A DNA stretch of 5,140 nt from contig CAMPKM010000259.1 of assembly GCA_946887155.1 (NCBI GenBank), positions 1 to 5,140 of the forward strand. Reading direction: 5' to 3'. Of the stretch, positions 1 through 5,140 are shown piece after piece; position 1 is the stretch's first letter; every line of letters starts with the position of its first letter. Origin of the DNA: an uncultured Gemmatimonadota bacterium. GTDB taxonomy: Bacteria > Gemmatimonadota > Gemmatimonadetes > Gemmatimonadales > Gemmatimonadaceae. The position numbers and the translations under genes were made by a program. Below the pieces are notes generated by a model. That model did not search any database and had not been told where the DNA came from. It saw only the letters and a program-made list of their open reading frames with translations.

Positions 1-213
1 GGGCGCGGCCGGCGCGGATTTGGCCGGGCGTCGCGCCGTTCGTGTCAGTCGTTGGCGGAGGATACACCGCACGGCCGCAGAGTCGCCTTCGGTAGCGCCC
101 GCCTGACGAGCGGGGTCAGCGTTTTGCGCAGGGCCGGCGCGCCGCTACCGCCGGGTTCGCGGCCTTATGCGGCGCCGGGGGTACTACCAGGTAACCACCT
201 CACGGGAGACGCC
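1..213. other. GC-rich leader region without a convincing gene
   Basis: No recognisable gene is seen here. The frame of the downstream gene stays open all the way to the left edge, with a TTG at 52, but its translation is a Gly/Arg/Ala/Pro-rich stretch with no family resemblance, as expected of GC-rich non-coding DNA. Two weak inverted repeats are visible: a 7-base pair of arms at 10-16 and 32-38, and a small stem with arms around 103-107 and 115-119 followed by four T at 122-125. The second could be a minor terminator for a gene to the left. No clear -35/-10 promoter was found. The region probably holds the promoter and 5' leader of the gene starting at 214. Confidence 0.4.
204..208 (+). promoter_or_regulatory. 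Ribosome binding site deciding the start at 214
   Basis: GGGAG lies five bases before the ATG at 214. It supports that codon as the start, rather than the upstream TTG at 52 or an even longer open frame reaching the window edge. Confidence 0.65.
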
Positions 214-666
214 ATGTCGCATACGACTTCCGCCCTCGTGACCTCCTCGACCCTGACCGCGGCTCGCGAAGAGCCTGACGTTCAGGAGTTCCTGGATCGG
301 TTGGCGTGGGCATTGACATCAGGAAACGGAAAGGCGGCGGCCGGACTGTGGGCACTCCCGGCCGTCCTGATCGGTGACGATGCCGTGCAGATGGTCGTGG
401 ACCGCGGTGAGCTCGAGCGCATGTTTGCCGACGCGCGCCGGCACTACGCCGAACGCGGCATCATCGACACCCATGGTGAGATACAGCGGGTGGAATGGCT
501 CACCGACCGCATCGCTCTCGTGGACGTGCGATGGCCGCAGTACAACTCGAAGGGGAGTGAAAGCGGCGAGGAATGGTCCACATACACACTGCGCCGGGAC
601 GAGCACGGCCTGTTGCGGCTGCATGTAGCCGTCACGCGCGACGAGCGGGACGCCTTTACTCGTTAG
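214..666 (+). CDS. Small NTF2/SnoaL-like fold protein, function unknown
   Basis: This encodes a 150-residue soluble protein with no signal peptide or membrane segment. The pattern resembles the NTF2-like (SnoaL/DUF4440-type) alpha+beta barrel. A predicted helix at residues 22-36 (PDVQEFLDRLAWAL) is followed by Gly-Asn-Gly and AAAGLWALPAVLIGDD (41-56). Then comes a helix at 65-81 (GELERMFADARRHYAER) and strands at about 88-107, 119-128 and 132-140. NTF2-like proteins may be small enzymes, ligand binders or structural modules; no catalytic Asp/His dyad can be assigned, so no reaction is proposed. The ATG at 214 is chosen for its Shine-Dalgarno site; the frame is open further upstream, so a longer N-terminus cannot be excluded. 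The gene converges on the kinase gene, and the two overlap by four bases at their stops. Fold call moderate, gene call good. Confidence 0.62.
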   Translation: MSHTTSALVTSSTLTAAREEPDVQEFLDRLAWALTSGNGKAAAGLWALPAVLIGDDAVQMVVDRGELERMFADARRHYAERGIIDTHGEIQRVEWLTDRIALVDVRWPQYNSKGSESGEEWSTYTLRRDEHGLLRLHVAVTRDERDAFTR

Positions 667-1205
667 GGCGCCGCCGGCGGGCGGGTCGCCAGTCCATCGG
701 CGTCCCGCTCCAGCGCACCCGTGACCGTGACGATCTCCGCCCCTTCGTCAGGCGTCGGCCGCTGGTACATCCCCAGGAAGTCATCGAGTATCGCCGGCTC
801 GATGTAGAAGTTGTAGCGCGGGAGATCGGCGTTTCGTCGCTCGAGACGCCGGCGTACGACCTCGAGCGGCGTATCCACGAGATGGATCGTCGCGCGCGCG
901 CCCGTTTCGAGTGCGAACGCCACGTGCTGCATCCGGTGCTCACGATAGAAAAAGCCGTCGTCAAGAATGACGTCGATGCCGCGTGCCAGGAATTCGGTCG
1001 CGGATTCACGGATCAGCTCCCGGCAGGCAAGGACGCGGCGGGTGTGTTCGTCGAGGCCGACATCGGCGAGCGCATAACGCCCGAAAAGCGTGATCAGCCA
1101 ACGGTCCAGGCAATACAGCACGGCGCCGGCGTTGTCCTTGAGGCGCAAGGCGTACGTCGTCTTGCCGGAACCGGGTAGCCCGGAAATAAGATGAAGCGTC
1201 GGCAT
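663..1205 (-). CDS. P-loop kinase-like ATPase (AAA_33 / zeta-toxin-like group)
   Basis: This encodes a 180-residue cytoplasmic protein with a textbook Walker A motif, GLPGSGKT, at residues 9-16 right after the first beta strand. Asp34-Arg35 follows strand 2 region. A second strand, IDVILDDGFFYREHR (77-91), has the acidic, Walker B-like end typical of small nucleoside/sugar-kinase-like P-loop proteins. VDTPLEVVRRRLERRN (110-125) looks like the Arg-rich lid that clamps ATP phosphates. Length and motif order fit the AAA_33/zeta-toxin/chloramphenicol-phosphotransferase-like group, whose members phosphorylate very different small molecules, so the substrate is unknown. No antitoxin-like partner lies beside it, which argues against a toxin role. 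Its ATG at 1203-1205 directly follows the stop of the upstream hydrolase gene, with no base between. No clear Shine-Dalgarno is visible, so translation probably depends on coupling. The 3' end overlaps the convergent gene by four bases. Confidence 0.8.
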   Translation of the reverse strand: MPTLHLISGLPGSGKTTYALRLKDNAGAVLYCLDRWLITLFGRYALADVGLDEHTRRVLACRELIRESATEFLARGIDVILDDGFFYREHRMQHVAFALETGARATIHLVDTPLEVVRRRLERRNADLPRYNFYIEPAILDDFLGMYQRPTPDEGAEIVTVTGALERDADGLATRPPAAP

Positions 1206-3050
1206 CTACCGCGGAGGGCGATCCATCGACCCGGTTCCCGCAATGGCGGCATCCATGGCTGCACGCAGCGAAACCAGGCGGCCGGCGTACGCGGGGTCGG
1301 CCGCGACATCCACCTGTTCCATCGGGTCGCGAACGAGGTCGAACAGCCATTCACCCGTGCTGTCCCCCAGCACTCGCGTGTACGCCAGTCCGTCCGTGAC
1401 GATACTCCTGAGCGATCCGCGGGACGCCGGGTACCACGACTGAAGTTTCGGGTCGCGCGAGACCTCGGTCAGGATCGGCGACGGAATCGACGACGCCGGC
1501 CGCGCCGGCGGCCAGAAGCGATGAAGGCTGGTCCCCGGAAATGTGCCCTCGCGGAGGCTGGCCGCTTCGCCGATGGTGGCGGCAAGATCCCGTAACGTCA
1601 CGTATTCGTTCACTGTACGTGCGCCGCGCCATCCCGGCGGAACGACGAGCAACGGCACGCGAGTCTGCGTCGCGAAGAGTCCGCCGCCATGTCCCGAAAA
1701 TCCATGTTCACCGAAATCCTCACCGTGGTCGGACGTAATGACCAGTAACGTGCGATCGAGCACGCCCCGCTGCCGCAGGTCGTCCACGAGCAGGCCGACC
1801 TGCGAATCGAGCCACGCAAGCGACTGCTGATACCCCGTGCGCAGCTCGTCGTTTTCGACGCTGTCGCGCTGGCTCCAGTCGTCGATTTCAGAAAACCCGG
1901 GCCGGCGGCCAATGAACATCGTATCAAACGGTGCCGGTGCCCCATAGGGAGCGTGCGCATCGAAGAGGTTGATGAAAGCGAAGAAGGGGCGCTCGCCCAG
2001 CGAACGTTGCCAGCGGCCAAAACGGCCGCGAAGCGTGGAGGCATCGGCGCCTTTCACGCGCACGCGTTGTCGGCTCCCGGTGTTCAGCCAACGAACCAGC
2101 AGCGCGGAAAGGTTGGATGTCGTGGCAAGTACGGTCTGGTCGAGCTGATACTCTTCGTAGCGAAGGAACCCCCGGTTGAGGCCCCAGCGGCGGTGGAGGT
2201 ACACCATGTTGCCCACGAACGCGGCGGTGGCATAGCCATGGTCGCGCAGGACTTCGCTCAGCAGCGGGTGGGCACCATCGTATGGCGAGGACCAGTCGGA
2301 GGAGACTTCATGCGGATAACGGCCCGTGAGCATCGTCGTATGACTGGGCAACGTCCACGGCGCCGTTGAGTACGCGAAGTCGAAGCGGATCGCGTTCCGG
2401 GCAATGCTGTCGATCTTCGGCGTCACGGGTCGCGGATTCCCGTATATCCCGAGTTCGATCGCGCGAACCGTGTCGAGGATGAGGACCACGACGTTAGGCA
2501 CACCGGCGGGCGCCGCCGCCAGCGCCCGCAGGCCGCGCGCCTCGTCGAACGACGGCCGCATCGATACCCACGCGCCGCCAATGCCGGCGGCGAGCGACAT
2601 CACCACGGCCGTTACCTTCGCCACCAGCAGGCTCCCGCGTGGAAACCTGACGACGAGCCGGGTCACCAGTGACGCCAGACCCGCCGCAAGAATGAAGAGC
2701 GCGGCGACGTGTACGCGGCGCGTAGTCAGTGCCACCTCGAACGCCGCCAGCGTGAGCACCACCAGTACGACCGCCTGAAAGACGCGACCCGGCCGCAACA
2801 CCCGGGCGACCAGTACCACCAGCAGGACCGCCGCCGCAAAAATGGGCACGTTGACCAGCGGACCAACGGCCAGGGCCATCGGATTGAAGTGAAAGCTCGA
2901 CGGCAACACCGGCGTCTTCACCATCAGCAGCGCCCGCGCGGCGAGCTCCCCATGCGCGCCTGCCAGCGCGCCCCAGATCACGAGCGTTGCCACAAGGGCG
3001 AACGTCGTCCGGGGCGCGGAGTGCTGGTCGGGCGTGATGTCAGCAGTCAT
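1206..3050 (-). CDS. Membrane-anchored sulfatase/alkaline phosphatase superfamily hydrolase or transferase, Thr type
   Basis: This encodes a 614-residue protein. Five hydrophobic segments at about 13-32, 58-85, 91-109, 113-134 and 142-163 come first. Arg-rich loops at 86-89 and 131-139 suggest N-inside topology, which places the C-terminal domain (about 185-600) outside the membrane. That domain is sulfatase-like: VVVLILDTVR (187-196), APWTLPSH (230-237), FDAHAPYG (363-370), TSDHGEDFGEHG (439-450), SGHGG (452-456) and the C-terminal LFDLVRDP (569-576). Predicted metal ligands are Asp193, Thr233, Asp441 and His442. Thr233 sits where true sulfatases carry the Cys or Ser that becomes formylglycine. 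A phosphotransferase, phosphodiesterase or phosphatase on an envelope substrate is therefore more likely than sulfate ester hydrolysis. The usual Asp of the DTxRAD signature is Ile198. A TGA in the same frame sits immediately before the ATG, fixing the earliest possible start; no good Shine-Dalgarno is seen. The gene abuts the kinase gene. Confidence 0.88.
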   Translation of the reverse strand: MTADITPDQHSAPRTTFALVATLVIWGALAGAHGELAARALLMVKTPVLPSSFHFNPMALAVGPLVNVPIFAAAVLLVVLVARVLRPGRVFQAVVLVVLTLAAFEVALTTRRVHVAALFILAAGLASLVTRLVVRFPRGSLLVAKVTAVVMSLAAGIGGAWVSMRPSFDEARGLRALAAAPAGVPNVVVLILDTVRAIELGIYGNPRPVTPKIDSIARNAIRFDFAYSTAPWTLPSHTTMLTGRYPHEVSSDWSSPYDGAHPLLSEVLRDHGYATAAFVGNMVYLHRRWGLNRGFLRYEEYQLDQTVLATTSNLSALLVRWLNTGSRQRVRVKGADASTLRGRFGRWQRSLGERPFFAFINLFDAHAPYGAPAPFDTMFIGRRPGFSEIDDWSQRDSVENDELRTGYQQSLAWLDSQVGLLVDDLRQRGVLDRTLLVITSDHGEDFGEHGFSGHGGGLFATQTRVPLLVVPPGWRGARTVNEYVTLRDLAATIGEAASLREGTFPGTSLHRFWPPARPASSIPSPILTEVSRDPKLQSWYPASRGSLRSIVTDGLAYTRVLGDSTGEWLFDLVRDPMEQVDVAADPAYAGRLVSLRAAMDAAIAGTGSMDRPPR

Positions 3051-3120
3051 TCAGTACCGTGAATGTCCGGCCTCAATCTATCCGACCGCACGCCTCGTCA
3101 GGCCATTCGGTCGAACGATT
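3051..3120 (-). other. Gap between asparaginase and hydrolase genes with an imperfect hairpin
   Basis: This 70-base spacer holds an inverted repeat at 3083-3113. Outer arms of six bases (3083-3088 and 3108-3113) and inner arms of four (3092-3095 and 3100-3103) enclose a four-base loop, separated by a small internal loop. Read on the minus strand it begins about eight bases after the asparaginase stop. No T-run follows it, so it is at best a weak or Rho-assisted terminator, a pause site, or an mRNA 3' stabilising stem. No convincing promoter for the downstream hydrolase gene could be picked out. Confidence 0.35.
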
Positions 3121-4266
3121 TCAGCTCGACGCGGTCCCCGGGAGCAGTCCGACGCAGTTCTCCATGCGGGGGCCACGCTCGTCGCACACGCTGTACTTCA
3201 CGAATTGCGTGGTCGTCTGCCCGGCCCATCCCCGTTCACCCGGGTCTTCGCCGTACATCGCGCATCCGGCATGCTCGCCGCGGGCATTCACGATGTAGAA
3301 CAGGATGTTGAAGTTGGGGTTACCGTCCGGCTTGAGGAGCCGCGGTTCGACCGTGTTCTCCCTGATGCGCTGGAGCGCGGCCAGCCCGGCGTCCTTTGGG
3401 TGCTTCCCGGCGCGCATGCCTTCGACGATGAGATATGACGTGAGGTTGAACAAGTTCGCCTCGCCGCGGCCCGTCGATCCCGCGGCGCCCACTGAACCGT
3501 CCACATACAATCCCGCCCCAAGAATCGGGGAATCGCCAACCCGCCCCGGAATCTTGAATGCACGCCCGCTGGTGGACGTGAGGCCGCAGACGTCTCCCCG
3601 CGCATTCACTCCGCTGCAATGGATGGTACCATGCATGTGCAACGTCAGCGCGGACGTGACCGGATCCTCATTGCCGCCACCCGGCGGCCGCCGTACCGGA
3701 TCGGGATAGCTCGCGCTGTCCGTCCGACGCTTCCACGCCAGCCATTCGCGCCTCGAATATTCAGTGTTGAGATCGGGCTCGATCGTGAAGCCCACGTTGC
3801 GGGCGAAGCTCTGGGCGCCCTGGCCCGCCAGCAGGTGATTGTCGGTCAACTCCATCACCGCCTTGGCCACCAACGACGGCGTGCGCACGCCTTCGAGCGC
3901 GGCCACCGCACCGGCGCGTTTTGTCGGGCCATGCATGACCGACGCATCGAGCTGCACAACGCCGTCCGCGTTGGGCAGTCCGCCGTACCCAACGTACGGC
4001 TCCGTCGGATCGAGCTCGTCGATGTTGACGCCGGCGATACAGGCATCGAGCACGTCGTCGCCTCGCATCATCATCTCCCAGGCGGTCTCGATGCAGGTCT
4101 TCGTCCCGCCGTTCCGGAACCAGTTGCCATTCGACGACGCCACGATCACAGGCCGCGCCGACCGGCCCTGTATGATGGCGGGTGCCGCCACGCGCGCCGA
4201 CGAAAGATCCACGGCCGACAGCGCACCCAGCGCCGAGGCGGAAGCGAGGAATTCACGTCGCTGCAT
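3121..4266 (-). CDS. Tat-exported glycosylasparaginase-type N-terminal nucleophile hydrolase
   Basis: This encodes a 381-residue enzyme of the glycosylasparaginase/asparaginase-2 family (N4-(beta-N-acetylglucosaminyl)-L-asparaginase), which cleaves the GlcNAc-Asn bond left after glycoprotein breakdown. Family members self-cleave to expose a Thr nucleophile, predicted here as Thr214 in HGTI (212-215). Supporting motifs are the N-terminal VGYGGLPNADG (92-102) and LDASVM (106-111), TSTSGRAFKIPGRVGDSPI (230-248) with substrate-site Arg242 and Asp245, and STGRGE (264-269). The N-terminus MQRREFLASASALGALSA is a twin-arginine signal with the RRxFL core, so export in folded form is expected; mature protein probably begins around residue 25-30. 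The residue before Thr214 is Gly, as in plant-type asparaginases/isoaspartyl peptidases, whereas human and Elizabethkingia glycosylasparaginases have Asp. Substrate could therefore also be isoaspartyl peptides or asparagine. A strong Shine-Dalgarno supports the start. It is the first gene of the probable three-gene block. Confidence 0.9.
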   Translation of the reverse strand: MQRREFLASASALGALSAVDLSSARVAAPAIIQGRSARPVIVASSNGNWFRNGGTKTCIETAWEMMMRGDDVLDACIAGVNIDELDPTEPYVGYGGLPNADGVVQLDASVMHGPTKRAGAVAALEGVRTPSLVAKAVMELTDNHLLAGQGAQSFARNVGFTIEPDLNTEYSRREWLAWKRRTDSASYPDPVRRPPGGGNEDPVTSALTLHMHGTIHCSGVNARGDVCGLTSTSGRAFKIPGRVGDSPILGAGLYVDGSVGAAGSTGRGEANLFNLTSYLIVEGMRAGKHPKDAGLAALQRIRENTVEPRLLKPDGNPNFNILFYIVNARGEHAGCAMYGEDPGERGWAGQTTTQFVKYSVCDERGPRMENCVGLLPGTASS

Positions 4267-4270
4267 CGAT

Positions 4271-4276
4271 CTCTCC
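4271..4276 (-). promoter_or_regulatory. Ribosome binding site of the asparaginase gene
   Basis: Read on the minus strand, GGAGAG ends four bases before the ATG at 4264-4266 (six bases from GGAG to the ATG). This is the clearest Shine-Dalgarno in the window and places the Tat signal at the true N-terminus. Confidence 0.7.
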
Positions 4277-4358
4277 AGGATTGAGACGGATCACGCCCCA
4301 AACGATGGCCGGCATCGCGGTTCGACGCTACCCCGGCCGGGACCGGCGGAAACGACGA

Positions 4359-4392
4359 CGGGCTGCCTTCCCGTGAACCGGAAGGCAGCCCG
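4359..4392 (-). terminator. Strong hairpin terminator after the exported-protein gene
   Basis: Two perfect 13-base arms (4359-4371 and 4380-4392) enclose an eight-base loop. On the minus strand the hairpin starts 21 bases after the TAA at 4414-4416 and is followed by a T-enriched but interrupted stretch (TCGTCGTTT), so it fits an intrinsic terminator of a GC-rich genome for the gene on its right. On the plus strand no T-run follows. It insulates that gene from the asparaginase gene. Between the hairpin and the asparaginase start (4267-4358) there should be a promoter for the three-gene block, but no clear -35/-10 pair was recognised. Confidence 0.75.
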
Positions 4393-4413
4393 CCGACGTA
4401 AAGGACTTACTCG

Positions 4414-5140
4414 TTAGGGAGACTGCACGCGCGATGACAGGTTGGTGACCGTTCCCACCGTGGGAGCCCCGGTCGCGTTCGTGTTCAGCATGATGACGAT
4501 GCTGTTGTCGAGCGGCGCCGCCGGTGCCCACTCCTGCAGGAAGCCGGGCAAGGTCGGTGCGCTGAGCGTAAAGGTGGTAGTCTGGCTATTCGCCTCCAGC
4601 CAGGCGCGGGTTGCGGAAATCGTGTACAGGGAGCTGAGGTTGGCACCCGTGAACGCCACGCTGATCACGCTGGTCCCAGCCTGGTACTCGGCTGGTATCG
4701 ACCCAGTGGCCATCCACTGAGGCACCGGCGCCCCATTTACCGGCGACACCGTGAACGCAGGAACGGCCGCCGGAAGCGCGTACGTCGAGTTCGCCGGCGG
4801 CGCATTGCCAACGTAGGTGATGATCGAACGCGAGTCCACGTTCGATCCCTGCAGTTCCGAGTTGGTGATGTTCAGGGTCATGAGGTCGGTCGCCAACCGG
4901 TCGGCGGGCTGCAGGAACAGCATGTCGCCGGCACCGGAGCTGGCGAGCAGCGAACCAATCGGGAACGAGGTGATGAATCCGTTCGCGCCTTCGAGACTCT
5001 GGCTGAAATTCCACAGCGAGCCGCCCGTGCCGCCCGTCACGGTGAACGGGGACGAAACGAACGCCGACGCTCCAGTGCGATCGACCGCAACGGCCGATCC
5101 CGGGACCGCCTCACCTCTGCCGATCCGGTACGCGTTCCAG
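4414..5140 (-). CDS. C-terminal part of a probable exported beta-rich protein, function unknown (5' end outside window)
   Basis: This is the last 241 residues of a gene whose frame has no stop up to the right edge. A GTG at 5038-5040 could look like a start, but the open frame above it continues in the same protein-like style (WNAYRIGRGEAVPG near the edge), so the gene is taken as truncated by the window. The visible protein is rich in Ser, Thr, Ala, Gly, Val and Pro, and contains no Lys, Cys or His at all. It has alternating polar/hydrophobic stretches such as TSVISVAFTGANLSSLYTIS and TTTFTLSAP, typical of beta-sandwich or surface domains, and no membrane helix. This composition suggests an exported, cell-surface or periplasmic protein, but no family is recognised and the signal peptide, if any, lies outside the window. 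A terminator hairpin follows the TAA stop. Confidence 0.75.
   Translation of the reverse strand, partial: WNAYRIGRGEAVPGSAVAVDRTGASAFVSSPFTVTGGTGGSLWNFSQSLEGANGFITSFPIGSLLASSGAGDMLFLQPADRLATDLMTLNITNSELQGSNVDSRSIITYVGNAPPANSTYALPAAVPAFTVSPVNGAPVPQWMATGSIPAEYQAGTSVISVAFTGANLSSLYTISATRAWLEANSQTTTFTLSAPTLPGFLQEWAPAAPLDNSIVIMLNTNATGAPTVGTVTNLSSRVQSP

Noticed and set aside
573..1178. 201-codon plus-strand open frame opposite the kinase gene
   Set aside because: It is a shadow of the kinase gene: Arg-rich translation, no family resemblance, and it overlaps the real plus-strand gene as well. The Walker A and other motifs clearly favour the minus strand.
663..1205. Zeta-type toxin of a toxin-antitoxin pair
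   Set aside because: The P-loop protein is similar in general layout, but no small antitoxin-like gene adjoins it. Its partner in the transcript is a large membrane hydrolase.
1494..1514. Repeated GCCGGC palindromes
   Set aside because: They lie inside the hydrolase coding sequence and are explained by Pro/Ala/Arg codons in GC-rich DNA; there is no spaced-repeat structure.
1953..2369. Plus-strand open frame inside the hydrolase gene
   Set aside because: Antisense shadow of the catalytic domain, without its own ribosome binding site or recognisable motif.
3060..3110. Promoter for the hydrolase gene (CTGACG ... TAGATT on the minus strand)
   Set aside because: Only partial matches with a short 15-base spacer; such matches are expected by chance.
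3619..4284. 221-codon plus-strand open frame opposite the asparaginase gene
   Set aside because: The His/Arg-rich translation is typical of the antisense of a GC-rich gene; the minus strand has catalytic motifs, a Tat signal and a ribosome binding site.
4328..4531. Short minus-strand frame over the terminator and the end of the exported-protein gene
   Set aside because: Its translation and one from the plus strand share a GCLPV...KAARRR-like string only because the hairpin arms are inverted copies of each other. It is not a gene or a repeat family.
5038..5040. GTG as the start of the last gene
   Set aside because: The frame stays open for a further 33 codons to the window edge with protein-like sequence, so the start most likely lies outside.

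Overview
This is a GC-rich bacterial window whose coding frames mostly use G or C at third positions. Good Shine-Dalgarno sites precede two of the genes. A Tat-type signal peptide on one enzyme and a five-helix membrane-anchored hydrolase suggest a free-living environmental bacterium. The gene types would fit a phylum such as Gemmatimonadota or Acidobacteriota, but that placement is a guess; no rRNA or other marker gene is present.

Layout from left to right: (1) About 210 bases with no convincing gene, ending in a ribosome binding site. (2) A plus-strand gene (214-666) for a small protein with an NTF2/SnoaL-like look. (3) A minus-strand block of three genes, read right to left: a secreted glycosylasparaginase-type Ntn hydrolase (3121-4266), a membrane-bound sulfatase/alkaline-phosphatase-superfamily enzyme with Thr at the nucleophile position (1206-3050), and a small P-loop kinase-like ATPase (663-1205). 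(4) A 147-base gap holding a strong terminator-like hairpin. (5) The 3' part of a minus-strand gene (4414 to the right edge) for a probable exported, beta-rich protein of unknown function.

The hydrolase and kinase genes abut with no base between them, so they are almost certainly co-transcribed and probably translationally coupled. The glycosylasparaginase gene is 70 bases upstream on the same strand, but an imperfect hairpin lies in that gap, so its membership of the operon is likely rather than certain. The plus-strand gene and the kinase gene run into each other and share four bases at their stop codons.

The two hydrolases should both act outside the cytoplasm: one is Tat-exported and one has its catalytic domain after five predicted membrane helices. 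They could work together on glycoconjugates or envelope polymers, but this is inference from neighbourhood and family only. I saw no mobile element, CRISPR array, tRNA or rRNA. Most of the window looks like ordinary chromosomal gene content. The points most worth checking are the Thr-type LtaS-like hydrolase with its coupled kinase, the Gly-Thr cleavage site of the asparaginase, and the Lys/Cys/His-free exported protein.
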